The translations under genes were made by a program, and so were the position numbers. Below the pieces are notes generated by a model that was given only the letters and a program-made list of their open reading frames with translations, had not been told where the DNA came from and ran no database searches. Of a stretch of DNA of 64,000 nt, positions 17,365-25,757 are shown piece by piece. This DNA comes from an uncultured Lachnospiraceae bacterium. GTDB lineage: Bacteria > Bacillota > Clostridia > Lachnospirales > Lachnospiraceae. The stretch's first letter is position 1. Each line of letters begins with the position of its first letter. The DNA is taken from assembly GCA_910585465.1 (NCBI GenBank), contig CAJUEW010000009.1, positions 1 to 64,000 on the forward strand, in the 5' to 3' direction.

Positions 17365-17393
17365 ATATTACATCAGTAAGATTTATAAGTCAA
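17365..17393 (-). promoter_or_regulatory. Distal promoter with degenerate BlaI-type box
   Basis: TTGACT (17393-17388), 17 bp, TAATAT (17370-17365) on the minus strand. The dyad TTACTGATGTAA (17368-17379) overlaps the -10 box and keeps TTAC/GTAA arms. A second operator would allow tighter repression. Confidence 0.5.
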
Positions 17394-17488
17394 GAGTAAA
17401 TTATAATGGATAATGCTTAAACCCTTAAATCCCCAAACATTTTCAGGGGCCAAAATCAGATTATAACAAAAGTTCTTCTCCATATTCA

Positions 17489-17517
17489 TTGAATTTCTAC
17501 CTGGAGAATGATAAGAT
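17489..17517 (+). promoter_or_regulatory. Promoter of the AAA-ATPase/nuclease gene
   Basis: TTGAAT (17489-17494), 17 bp, TAAGAT (17512-17517). The ribosome site AGGAGGT follows about 15 bp later. Confidence 0.5.
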
Positions 17518-17543
17518 ACAAGAAAACCTTAGGAGGTGCCGCT

Positions 17544-19226
17544 ATGCCGAGAATAGTTGGAATCGGCCATCAAGACTTTGAACAGATGATCACAAGCGAC
17601 AATTTCTATATTGATAAGACCATGTTTATCAAAGAATGGTGGGAAAACAATGATACCGTAACCCTGATCACCCGTCCCAGACGTTTTGGAAAGACGCTGA
17701 ATCTGAGTATGACAGAACATTTTTTCTCTGTCAAACATTCCGGGAGAGACGATTTATTTCAGAATCTGTCTATCTGGCAGGAAGAAAAATACAGAGAATT
17801 GCAGGGAACTTACCCTGTCATTTTCTTAAGCTTTGCCGGTGTGAAAGAAACCTCCTTTCCTGATGCAAGAAAAAGTATCTGTCAGATTATAGAAAATTTA
17901 TATAACAAATATGATTTCCTTCTGGAAAGCGACCATTTGAACGAAAGGGAAAAAAAAGCGTACAAGAACGTCTCCGCCGATATGGATCATAATCTGGCCG
18001 CCAATTCCCTGAATACCTTATCGGATTACCTGATGCGTTATTATGGGAAAAAGGTGATTCTCCTATTGGACGAATATGATACTCCTATGCAGGAGGCCTA
18101 TGTGCATGGCTACTGGGATGAACTGGTTCCTTTTATCCGCAATCTGTTTCATTCCACTTTTAAGACAAATCCTTTCCTTGCAAGAGCCATCATGACCGGA
18201 ATCACCAGAGTCAGCAAGGAGTCAATCTTTTCTGACCTGAATAATTTGACGGTAGTGACAACAACCTCAGATCTGTATGCGGAAAGCTTTGGCTTCACCC
18301 AGCAGGAGGTATGGGATGCTCTGGAAGAATATGGCCTGTCAGCCAAAAAGGACGAGGTCAGAAGATGGTATGACGGATTTACATTCGGCAATAAGACCGA
18401 TATCTACAATCCCTGGTCGATCATCAATTATCTGAAATTTGCAAAATTCTCCCCCTACTGGGCCAACACCAGCAGTAACAGCCTGGTCGGAAAACTGATC
18501 CGTGAAGGAAGCGCGGATACAAAAATGGTTATGGAGGATCTTCTTTCGGGCAAGGCGCTCCGGACACAGATTGACGAGCAGATTGTATTCAGTCAGTTAG
18601 GGCGCCGGGAAAACGCCGTCTGGAGCCTGCTGCTTGCAAGCGGCTATCTTCGTGTGAAGCAATGGAGTATGGACAAAAGAGACCGGATCATCTATGAGCT
18701 CGTATTAACCAACCGCGAAGTAACACTAGTGTTTGAGCAGATGGTAGAGGATTGGTTCTCAGAATTTACACCCGCTTATAATCAGTTCCTCAAGGCGCTT
18801 TTATTAGATGATAAAAAGGCGATGAATCTGTATATGAACCGGGTTGCCCTCACTACCTTCAGTTACTTTGATACCGGAAAGCATCCGTCCGAAGCAGCAG
18901 AACCCGAAAGATTTTATCATGGCTTTGTTCTTGGCCTGATGGTAGATCTTGCTGAACGGTACACAATTACTTCTAACCGTGAAAGCGGGTTCGGAAGATA
19001 TGATGTGATCCTTGAGCCTCTTTCTGACACAGACGACGCTATTATTCTGGAATTTAAAGTCCATGACCCGGACGAGGAAACTTCGCTTGCAGATACGGCG
19101 CAGGAAGCATTGGATCAGATTAAACGCATGAAATATTCTGCTTCGCTGGAAGCAAAAGGCATCCCAAAGAAACGGATCCGGCAGTATGGATTCGCATTTG
19201 AAGGGAAAACGGTATTTATTGGATAG
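17544..19226 (+). CDS. AAA-ATPase-like protein with PD-(D/E)XK nuclease domain
   Basis: 560 residues from ATG 17544 (MPRIVGIGHQDFEQM) after AGGAGGT. The N-terminal AAA-ATPase-like domain (PF09820 type) shows YIDKTMFI, ITRPRRFGKTLNLSM as a P-loop variant, and LLLDEYDTPM as Walker B. The C-terminal PD-(D/E)XK domain (PF08011 type) shows GFGRYDVIL then AIILEFKV. These proteins are abundant in gut Bacteroidetes and Clostridia; their role is unknown, with mobile or defence functions proposed. The frame is full length. It is divergent from the paralog operon. Confidence 0.88.
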   Translation: MPRIVGIGHQDFEQMITSDNFYIDKTMFIKEWWENNDTVTLITRPRRFGKTLNLSMTEHFFSVKHSGRDDLFQNLSIWQEEKYRELQGTYPVIFLSFAGVKETSFPDARKSICQIIENLYNKYDFLLESDHLNEREKKAYKNVSADMDHNLAANSLNTLSDYLMRYYGKKVILLLDEYDTPMQEAYVHGYWDELVPFIRNLFHSTFKTNPFLARAIMTGITRVSKESIFSDLNNLTVVTTTSDLYAESFGFTQQEVWDALEEYGLSAKKDEVRRWYDGFTFGNKTDIYNPWSIINYLKFAKFSPYWANTSSNSLVGKLIREGSADTKMVMEDLLSGKALRTQIDEQIVFSQLGRRENAVWSLLLASGYLRVKQWSMDKRDRIIYELVLTNREVTLVFEQMVEDWFSEFTPAYNQFLKALLLDDKKAMNLYMNRVALTTFSYFDTGKHPSEAAEPERFYHGFVLGLMVDLAERYTITSNRESGFGRYDVILEPLSDTDDAIILEFKVHDPDEETSLADTAQEALDQIKRMKYSASLEAKGIPKKRIRQYGFAFEGKTVFIG

Positions 19227-19259
19227 ACTACAATTTCACATTGAAGAAAGAAAAAGGGA

Positions 19260-19742
19260 ATGAATAATTTGAAGAAAGTCAGAAAATATAGGAAGCTGAA
19301 AATGATATTGCTTTGCCTGCTTTGCTTACTGGTGACAGCGTGCAGCAATCAATTTGCGAAGCAAGAGTATGATTCTGATGAAAAAATTGCTCAGGACACA
19401 GACCGTTATGCAAAAGAAAATTCTGTAGCGAATTCCGTAAATGGAGAATATTCACTTACAGTTTCCAAGTTTAATGGACGTGAGACATTGTGGAAAGAAA
19501 CAATAAAAGAAAATAAAGATATAGAAATTGATTTTGATCTTAGTCTTTTAAAAGGACAGGCAAAAATAGTATATATTGACAGTGAAGATCATGTTACGAC
19601 ACTGATCGAATGTCTGCCCGAAACTTCAACAGATGGATTCGTAACAAAAACCTTGACGTTAAAAAGCGGGAATAACAGATTAAAAATCGTTGGATATGAC
19701 TGTGAAAATATTGATCTGAAAATGTTATTTGCAGAACCCTAA
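19260..19742 (+). CDS. Small lipoprotein of unknown function
   Basis: 160 residues with a basic n-region, a Leu-rich core and lipobox VTAC (about residue 28). The mature part is predicted to be beta-rich and has no recognised family: it includes GEYSLTVSKFNGRETLWKET and alternating strands. It starts 33 bp after the AAA-ATPase gene and may be cotranscribed with it. A terminator follows at 19781-19828. Confidence 0.7.
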   Translation: MNNLKKVRKYRKLKMILLCLLCLLVTACSNQFAKQEYDSDEKIAQDTDRYAKENSVANSVNGEYSLTVSKFNGRETLWKETIKENKDIEIDFDLSLLKGQAKIVYIDSEDHVTTLIECLPETSTDGFVTKTLTLKSGNNRLKIVGYDCENIDLKMLFAEP

Positions 19743-19780
19743 CAAATAATAATTCTGGTCAAACGAATCATTCTGACAAG

Positions 19781-19828
19781 AACAGCCCCTGCCGGATGAA
19801 AGGTATTCTAACGGCAAAGGCTGTTTTT
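19781..19828. terminator. Terminator between the lipoprotein and lysR genes
   Basis: AACAGCC pairs with GGCTGTT and inner GCCG with CGGC, followed by TTTTTA on the plus strand. It serves the plus-strand lipoprotein gene. Confidence 0.7.
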
Positions 19829-19863
19829 ATTTGTATAAAAAGAGCACAAAAAACATCAATTCT

Positions 19864-20736
19864 TCAAAAGACATGGATAAATCTTAGAATATTCTCATTG
19901 AACGGCTCAATATCCTGATATAAAAAACCAATCTCACGGGACGGAACGGGATTAGCCAAGGGTACTTCCATCAGGCAGCCTGTTTCTAATTCCTGCTCTA
20001 CAAACTGTCTTACAACGCAGGAAATCCCTATCCCCATTTTGGCAAATTCGATCAGCATATCCATTTCATTTACCTCGAGAATATGCAGGGGGATGATATG
20101 ATTCTTTGCATAGTAAGCGTTAATATGCTTCCGGGATACATTATCTTTATCAAGGAGCATGATGTTCGCATATTCAAATATTTCATCATTCTTACAGTTC
20201 CATTTCTCTCTATATGCCGGTGTACAGACAAAAATATACTCGATAATACCCAGAGAATAATAGACCAGCTTTCCAGGGCTTTGGGGCTTTACCACCAACG
20301 CCAGGTCAATACTGCACTCTTCAATCATCACATGCGCTTCCGCCGAGGATGTACACGTGATGGCCAGCTCGGTATCAGGATATAATCTTATATATTCTTT
20401 CAGATAAGGCATAAGAAAATGCTTACACAATACATTGCTAGCGGCTATGCGCAAATAACCTGTATATACCGGAAACTTAAGACTTTTTTCCGTATCCGAA
20501 AGCATTTGAAACGCTTTTTTCACACAGTCGTACAGCAGCCTTCCTTTCTCCGTCAGCTCTACTCCCTTTGACCTTCTGACAAAAAGTGTCGTGTTAAGAT
20601 TTTCTTCCAGCTTTTTTATGGTAATACTTACTGCCGGCTGGGAAATGTACAGCGAAGCGGCCGCTTTGGATATGCTTTTATTTTCAGCAGCAGAAAGAAA
20701 AATCTTGTATTTTGTGAGATTATCAAACGTATCCAT
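19864..20736 (-). CDS. LysR family transcriptional regulator
   Basis: 290 residues. The N-terminal winged helix is typical: FLSAAENKSISKAAASLYIS followed by QPAVSITIKKLEENL and LFVRR. The rest is a substrate-binding-like effector domain (from about residue 90). The start follows TGGAGAAGAT. It is divergent from the methyltransferase/CAT-like pair with a 111-bp AT-rich spacer, the usual arrangement for a LysR controlling its neighbour. The effector is unknown. Confidence 0.92.
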   Translation of the reverse strand: MDTFDNLTKYKIFLSAAENKSISKAAASLYISQPAVSITIKKLEENLNTTLFVRRSKGVELTEKGRLLYDCVKKAFQMLSDTEKSLKFPVYTGYLRIAASNVLCKHFLMPYLKEYIRLYPDTELAITCTSSAEAHVMIEECSIDLALVVKPQSPGKLVYYSLGIIEYIFVCTPAYREKWNCKNDEIFEYANIMLLDKDNVSRKHINAYYAKNHIIPLHILEVNEMDMLIEFAKMGIGISCVVRQFVEQELETGCLMEVPLANPVPSREIGFLYQDIEPFNENILRFIHVF

Positions 20737-20784
20737 ATCTTCTCCACATAACTATAATTTATATATTTTATAAAAACCATATAT

Positions 20785-20813
20785 TTGAACTATATCACAA
20801 GCAGAAGTATAAT
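20785..20813 (+). promoter_or_regulatory. Promoter of the methyltransferase operon
   Basis: TTGAAC (20785-20790), 17 bp, TATAAT (20808-20813). Short AT-rich inverted repeats just upstream (around 20755-20785) could be LysR sites. Confidence 0.6.
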
Positions 20814-20847
20814 TCAATAAAACATATCAATGTAAAGGAGGTTTTGC

Positions 20848-21642
20848 ATGGTTACATTCGAGTTTGACGGAGAAAAATACAAAACGGCTTCCAAACATCA
20901 AAAAGAATGGGGGAATGATCTGATCTCAGAATTTTCATTCAAAGGAAATGAAGCCGTATTAGATCTTGGATGCGGAGACGGAGTCCTGACAGAACAATTA
21001 GCGTTATCCGTCCCCCGGGGAACAGCGCTGGGAATAGACTCTTCCGTTCATATGATCGAGACTGCGAAAACGATCCACAGAAATAATCTTAAGTTTACGC
21101 ATCTGGATATAAATAAGATGAATTTTGAAAATGAATTCGACCTTATTTTTTCCAATGCGGCCTTACATTGGGTGAAAGACCATAAACGGCTTTTGAAAAA
21201 TTCTTACAAAGCATTGAAAGCCTGTGGGAAAATATTGTGGGACTTTGGCGGGTTCGGTAATTGTGCGAATTTTATCGATGTGATCCAAAAAAAGATATCA
21301 GAGCACAGCTATGCCCAATACTTTAAAGCTTACGAATGGCCGTGGTTTATGCCGTCGAAGAAACAATATATGGATTTAATTTCAGCAATTGGATTTTCTT
21401 CTTATATAATCAAAGAACGAAACAAAGACAGATATTTTTCCAATGCTTCTGAGATGATCCGGTGGATCGACCAGCCCTGCCTTGTGCCGTTTCTCAAACA
21501 GATTCCGCAAGAATTAAAAGAAACTTTCCGCCAGGAGGTAATCAAAGAAATGCTAAAAAGAACACAGCAGCCAGACGGTACTTATTTTGAATCTTTTCGC
21601 AGGATCAGGATATGCGCTCAAAAACAGGAGGAAATAAGATGA
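20848..21642 (+). CDS. Class I SAM-dependent methyltransferase (Tam-like)
   Basis: 264 residues. The SAM-binding motif VLDLGCGDGVLTEQLA is at about residue 36, followed by GIDSSVHMIETAK (acidic loop) and DLIFSNAALHWVKDHKRLL (motif IV). The overall length and the SNAALHWV motif resemble trans-aconitate 2-methyltransferase-like enzymes acting on small carboxylic acids. The substrate is not known. The last codon overlaps the ATG of the next gene as ATGA. Confidence 0.85.
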   Translation: MVTFEFDGEKYKTASKHQKEWGNDLISEFSFKGNEAVLDLGCGDGVLTEQLALSVPRGTALGIDSSVHMIETAKTIHRNNLKFTHLDINKMNFENEFDLIFSNAALHWVKDHKRLLKNSYKALKACGKILWDFGGFGNCANFIDVIQKKISEHSYAQYFKAYEWPWFMPSKKQYMDLISAIGFSSYIIKERNKDRYFSNASEMIRWIDQPCLVPFLKQIPQELKETFRQEVIKEMLKRTQQPDGTYFESFRRIRICAQKQEEIR

Positions 21643-22256
21643 GAAAAATTGATTTATCTAATTGGGACAGGGCTTTACATTATCAGATTTTCAGAAACTG
21701 CTTAAATCCGCAATATTGCGTTACATTTAAACTGGATATCACACATTTTCTGGAGGTGATCCAAAAACAAGGACACTCCTTCACCTTTTCCTTCGTATTT
21801 GCCGTTTCCAAATGTGCGAATCAGATCAAAGAATTCCGTTACCGGTTTGTTAACGGCAGCCCGGTGCTGTTTGATAAGATCAACACCGCATTTACCTATC
21901 TGAACAAAAATACGGAACTGTTCAAGGTTGTGAAGGTAGAGATGACAGATACCATGGAAGAATATGTAAGCCTTGCAGCCAAAACGGAACAAGCTCAGAA
22001 AGAATACTTTACAGCGCCGTTAGGGAATGATGTGTTCCAGTTTTCTGCTTTTCCTTGGGTTGCGTATACCCATATCTCCCATACGGATTCTGGAAATAAG
22101 GACAATGCCGCACCGTTATTTGACTGGGGCAAATATGAGAAAAAGGATGGCAAAATCATGCTTCCATTCTCTGTCCAGGTTCATCACTCTTTTGTGGACG
22201 GAGTGCATATAGGCAAATTAGCAGAGAATTTACAGCGTTATCTGGATGCAATTTGA
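21639..22256 (+). CDS. Chloramphenicol acetyltransferase-like protein
   Basis: 205 residues from ATG 21639 (ATGA overlap, SD AGGAGG). It has the CAT fold signatures: YCVTFKLDITHFL near the start, FSFVFAVSKCAN, FAWVAYTHI-like FPWVAYTHISHTDSG, and the catalytic HHSFVDGVHIG near the C-terminus, where the second His is the general base. CAT-like proteins in anaerobes are not all resistance enzymes, so resistance should not be assumed. Pairing with a methyltransferase and LysR suggests modification of a small molecule. Confidence 0.82.
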   Translation: MRKIDLSNWDRALHYQIFRNCLNPQYCVTFKLDITHFLEVIQKQGHSFTFSFVFAVSKCANQIKEFRYRFVNGSPVLFDKINTAFTYLNKNTELFKVVKVEMTDTMEEYVSLAAKTEQAQKEYFTAPLGNDVFQFSAFPWVAYTHISHTDSGNKDNAAPLFDWGKYEKKDGKIMLPFSVQVHHSFVDGVHIGKLAENLQRYLDAI

Positions 22257-22428
22257 AGGTTCTTGTCCATCCGGCCAGCTCAAATCATTGTAGATTCCAT
22301 TCGTGAGGACGTTCCTTATTGTAATATCCGTAAGCGCATCTTCTGTCGGGTCCGGCAGATCGGCTATGCCCTGTCTGCTATGGTTTTATTATACAGAGAA
22401 AATCCCTATTGTTCAAGACATAAAAAGA

Positions 22429-22464
22429 GAGAAGCATCCGATAGGTATTCACCAGATACTTCTC
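22429..22464 (+). terminator. Weak terminator after the CAT-like gene
   Basis: GAGAAGCATC pairs imperfectly with GATACTTCTC, followed by CCTTTCTT. It ends the plus-strand operon, converging on ilvN. A CCCCGCAGGGG hairpin at 22509-22519 may serve ilvN from the other side. The rest of 22257-22525 holds no gene I can support. Confidence 0.4.
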
Positions 22465-22525
22465 CCTTTCTTGCCCTTGGGTGTACATGATCGGACGAAG
22501 CCCGCCTTCCCCGCAGGGGCGCGTA

Positions 22526-23032
22526 TTACAATGTGCCCTTGGGTATACTTAACGCCTCGATGGCAACACTGCCTCCACGGACGATCTCAATCCGGTTCGC
22601 ATAGCATTTTTCCAATAAGAAGATCAGAGCATTATTGCGGTTCTCTGTCTGTATACTTTCAATCAGAACTGTTGCCGGGGAATAATCAATAACAGATGCA
22701 TGGAATGTTTTGGAGATTTTAAATATCTCATCAACCTCCCTGTCGGAACAATGATTTACCCTAACAAACATTAACTCTTTCATGTGAACAGCAATGTCGG
22801 CAAAATCGACGACCTTGATTACTTCAACACTTCTGCCCAACTGCTTTTTTATCTGTTCAAATGTTTTATCATCACTTGTCAGGCTGATCGTCATACGGGA
22901 AATCGTTTTGTCCTCGGTTATCCCTACGGTCAAGCTATCCAGATTATAAGACTTTCCAGAAAATATTCCCGATATTCTGGCAAGAACGCCTGTCTCATTT
23001 TCAACAAATAAACAAATCCACCTCTTTTTCAT
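22526..23032 (-). CDS. ilvN: Acetolactate synthase small (regulatory) subunit
   Basis: 168 residues from ATG 23032 after GAGAGAGGAGC. An N-terminal ACT domain (WICLFVENETGVLARISGIF, then SGKSYNLDSLTVG) binds branched-chain amino acids for feedback control, and the C-terminal ALS_ss_C region follows (KTFHASVIDYSPATVLIE). It partners the large subunit encoded upstream, from which it is separated by a 160-bp MITE-like insertion. Pathway: valine, leucine and isoleucine synthesis. Confidence 0.95.
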   Translation of the reverse strand: MKKRWICLFVENETGVLARISGIFSGKSYNLDSLTVGITEDKTISRMTISLTSDDKTFEQIKKQLGRSVEVIKVVDFADIAVHMKELMFVRVNHCSDREVDEIFKISKTFHASVIDYSPATVLIESIQTENRNNALIFLLEKCYANRIEIVRGGSVAIEALSIPKGTL

Positions 23033-23051
23033 GTTCAGTGCTCCTCTCTCT

Positions 23052-23217
23052 CTAGTGTAGTGTCTCATTCACATTTCGCCAAAATAACTTGCCTGAATTT
23101 CCATCTGCTGCGTTGACTTCACTCAACGATGCCACCGCATCGCCTCGTTCAGCCGCCTTGCAGACTGAAAATTCATTCTGCGTTATTTGGCTGAAAGTGA
23201 ATGAGACACTACACCAG
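23052..23217. repeat. MITE-like element with about 34-bp inverted ends
   Basis: GTGTAGTGTCTCATTCAC at 23055 is exactly inverted as GTGAATGAGACACTACAC ending at 23214. The pairing continues inward with few mismatches for a further 16 bp (GCCAAAATAAC against GTTATTTGGC) and outward by three bases. No ORF is inside. Its right end supplies the last two sense codons and the TAG of ilvB, so it was inserted at the very end of that gene. It can form a long hairpin in the ilvB-ilvN transcript. Confidence 0.8.
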
Positions 23218-24927
23218 AATCATGTCGTCCAAAGCATTGCCGGGCGGAACAATCGGCATCACATTTTCCTCCGGCTCAATCATAAATTCAATGACAGCTG
23301 GCACTTTTAATGTATTTTTTGCTGTTTCAAATGCAGCGGCAATCTCATTTTCTTTTGTTACGCGAATACCTTTCGCGCCATAGCTTTCCGCCAGTTTCGT
23401 AAAATCCGGTGTGTATTCAGGGCAGCGCTCTGTTGGAAAATTACAGATATTGGGACAGCTTTTTCTGTACCGCATGCAGGTACTTGAATAATGCTTATCA
23501 AAAAACATTTCCTGCCATTGCCTTACATTTCCCAGATAGCCATTGTTGAGTATGCAGACAATGATCGGAAGTTCATAGCAAACCGCAGTCGCCATTTCCT
23601 GAATGTTCATCTGCATTCCGCCGTCCCCGGAAATCACAATGACATCCTTTGACGGATTTCCAATCTTAGCTCCAATAGCAGCGGGAAAACCATAGCCCAT
23701 AGTGCCTAAGCCTCCGGAAGTCAACAGTTGCTTTTTGTCGCTTAACTCAAGAAATTGTGTGGCCCATAATTGGTTTTGCCCTACATCTGTTGCAATCATG
23801 GCATGATCAAAAGCATGGTTGATTTCCCTTATGATTTTTTCCGGGGTCAGTCCCTTTGTTTTCATAGAGAGCGGATATTGGCTTTTCCATTGTTCAATCT
23901 GCTCTGACCATTCTCCTATATCCAACTTCTGTGCTTTTTCAAGCAACGCGGAAATGGCGGTTTTTGCGTCTGCTACAATCGGAATATCAACCTCAATATT
24001 TCTGGAGATAGAAGCAGGGTCTATGTCAATATGGATGATTGCTGCATGGGTGGCAAAATGTCCGATTTTTCCAGTTATACGGTCATTAAACCTTGTTCCT
24101 ATGGAAAATAGGACGTCACAATTACTGACAGCCATGTTAGCCGCATAGCTCCCATGTATTCCAATATTCCCAATGTACAAGTCATGGGTGGTAGGAATCA
24201 CCCCTTTCCCCATAATGGTAGTAATCACCGGAACTCCTGTTATTTCTGCAAGTTTTTGCATTTCAGAGTGCGCGTGGCTGATGCTTACGCCGCCGCCGAT
24301 CAAAAATAAGGGCTTCTTTGCACTGTTCAATGTTTCTAAGGCTTTCTTTATTTGCCCTGCATGAACAGAAAGGTTCGGCTTATATCCTCTGATTTCAATT
24401 TTTTCCGGATATTCATCACTGCCGTATTCTTTTTGGATATCCTTCGGCAGATCTACCACGACAACACCTGGTTTCCCTGTCCTGGCAATCGTAAAGGCTT
24501 TCTTTATGATCACTGCTAGCTCTTCACGTTTCCGGACAGTTACAGCATATTTGCAGATACTTCTTGTAATGCCTACAATATCGACTTCTTGAAATGCGTC
24601 ATTACCGATCAGCCCGGTAGGTACCTGCCCGGTGAAACATACCAGAGGAACACTGTCATAATTTGCTGTTGCAATTCCCGTCACTAAATTTGTAGCCCCC
24701 GGTCCACTCGTAACCAGACATACTCCGACTTTTCCAGTAGAGCGTGCATATCCGTCTGCAGCATGGATCAATCCCTGTTCATGCCTCGGCAAAATAACGT
24801 CTATGTCGTTTTCACCGTAGAGGACATGAAACAGGTCGATCACCTGTCCGCCCGGATAAGCAAACAGAGTATCAATCTGCTCCGCTTTGAGAGCTTTCAC
24901 AAATAATTCTGCACCCGTGATCAACAT
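23209..24927 (-). CDS. ilvB: Acetolactate synthase large (catalytic) subunit
   Basis: 572 residues from ATG 24927 after AAGGAGGGAATT. Thiamine-diphosphate enzyme: the N-terminal domain has FAYPGGQVIDLFHVLY with the catalytic Glu in RHEQGLIHAADGYARSTG, a central FAD-binding-like domain, and C-terminal ThDP binding at ISGDGGMQMNIQEM...NNGYLG. It condenses pyruvate units, or pyruvate with 2-oxobutyrate, in branched-chain amino acid synthesis. The last codons lie in the inverted-repeat element downstream. A possible TetR operator lies at 24944-24959. Confidence 0.96.
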   Translation of the reverse strand: MLITGAELFVKALKAEQIDTLFAYPGGQVIDLFHVLYGENDIDVILPRHEQGLIHAADGYARSTGKVGVCLVTSGPGATNLVTGIATANYDSVPLVCFTGQVPTGLIGNDAFQEVDIVGITRSICKYAVTVRKREELAVIIKKAFTIARTGKPGVVVVDLPKDIQKEYGSDEYPEKIEIRGYKPNLSVHAGQIKKALETLNSAKKPLFLIGGGVSISHAHSEMQKLAEITGVPVITTIMGKGVIPTTHDLYIGNIGIHGSYAANMAVSNCDVLFSIGTRFNDRITGKIGHFATHAAIIHIDIDPASISRNIEVDIPIVADAKTAISALLEKAQKLDIGEWSEQIEQWKSQYPLSMKTKGLTPEKIIREINHAFDHAMIATDVGQNQLWATQFLELSDKKQLLTSGGLGTMGYGFPAAIGAKIGNPSKDVIVISGDGGMQMNIQEMATAVCYELPIIVCILNNGYLGNVRQWQEMFFDKHYSSTCMRYRKSCPNICNFPTERCPEYTPDFTKLAESYGAKGIRVTKENEIAAAFETAKNTLKVPAVIEFMIEPEENVMPIVPPGNALDDMILV

Positions 24928-24943
24928 AATTCCCTCCTTGTAT

Positions 24944-24959
24944 GCGTGTACTTGCACGC
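24944..24959. promoter_or_regulatory. Dyad upstream of ilvB, candidate TetR operator
   Basis: GCGTGTACTTGCACGC with 5-bp arms contains ACTTGCA, shared with the dyad in front of the tetR gene (25595-25606). A second dyad, ACTGT-ATGC-ACAGT, lies at about 24981-24994. Confidence 0.4.
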
Positions 24960-25001
24960 TTCTTGATATTGTAAAATGGCACTGTATGCACAGTACCTTT
25001 T

Positions 25002-25580
25002 TTATCTTTCTGAAATTCCATTTACAAAGATCTTTACACTGTTCCTGATAAATTCTTCCCTGCCCGTCTTGGTAAGGTTTTGATGAAAAGACGCATTTAA
25101 AAACGTATAACCAAATGTGGAAGAAAAAATAGTCATAGCCAGACTTTCAAAGTCATAATGTGCAATCTTTCCCAGCTCCTCCATTTTCCTGAAATATTCT
25201 GTCAGAGAAGAAATAAATGCCTGCGGCACTTTCATGATCAAAGGAGCTGTTTCTTCATAAAGCTGCGGCGCTCTCAGGCCAATAGACAGATTTACAAACT
25301 CAGGCGTTATTTTATCCATATATGCGGTCATAAACATCTGCAGATCCTGCTCTAACTCCCATTGTACGTTTTGAAAAAGCTTTGGCGTAACATTCGCCCT
25401 CCATTTTTCCTGAGATACTCCATGTAATACAATATCCTTTTTATTTTGAAATTTCCGGAACAGAGTACATTCATTTACTCCGGCCAGACGCGCAATATCT
25501 TTTGTGGTAGTAGCAACATACCCTTTATCACGGATAAGTGACATGGTTGCGTCAATAATTTTCTGGCTTGTATCGTCCAC
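25002..25580 (-). CDS. TetR family transcriptional regulator
   Basis: 192 residues from GTG 25580; GGAGGTGG lies 6 nt before it, so it is preferred to the ATG at 25598, which overlaps that ribosome site. The N-terminal helix-turn-helix is typical: IIDATMSLIRDKGYVATTTK then DIARLAGVNECTLFRKFQNK. The ligand-binding part has no specific match. It is 74 bp upstream of ilvB in the same direction. Dyads sharing TGCAAGT in both upstream regions suggest it regulates itself and ilvB. Confidence 0.88.
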   Translation of the reverse strand: MDDTSQKIIDATMSLIRDKGYVATTTKDIARLAGVNECTLFRKFQNKKDIVLHGVSQEKWRANVTPKLFQNVQWELEQDLQMFMTAYMDKITPEFVNLSIGLRAPQLYEETAPLIMKVPQAFISSLTEYFRKMEELGKIAHYDFESLAMTIFSSTFGYTFLNASFHQNLTKTGREEFIRNSVKIFVNGISER

Positions 25581-25594
25581 TCTTCCACCTCCAT

Positions 25595-25606
25595 GCAAGT
25601 GCTTGC
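25595..25606. promoter_or_regulatory. Dyad in front of tetR
   Basis: GCAAG-TG-CTTGC, just before the ribosome site of the TetR gene. A likely autoregulatory operator. Confidence 0.4.
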
Positions 25607-25674
25607 TATCATTCTATCGGATTTTTGCAAAAAAGTCAATACCGTTTTCAGCACTCGAGGAGGCTCCCAGCCGC

Positions 25675-25752
25675 AGGAAAAAAGAGATGCACACAGGGCA
25701 TCTCTTTAAATCGTTACTACACACTGCTTCGACACAAGCATGGGAACAGTCC
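25675..25752. repeat. Flanking repeat, copy A, with internal hairpin
   Basis: About 78 bp that align with 28950-29024 at roughly four of five positions (shared pieces: AGATGC, CACAC, TTAAAT, CACACTG, ACAAGCATGG). Copy A has a perfect AAAGAGATGC / GCATCTCTTT stem (25681-25707) that may end the ABC permease transcript or the tetR side. Copies A and B bracket the ABC exporter genes. Confidence 0.55.
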
Positions 25753-25757
25753 CACTT

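Noticed and set aside
22238..22385. Minus-strand open frame with protein-like residues between the CAT-like gene and ilvN
   Set aside because: No start codon, overlaps the end of the CAT-like gene and matches no family I know. A remnant is possible but not supportable.
24928..25001. Possible T-box or attenuator leader before ilvB
   Set aside because: Only 74 bp separate the genes, too short for a T-box; only small dyads are present.
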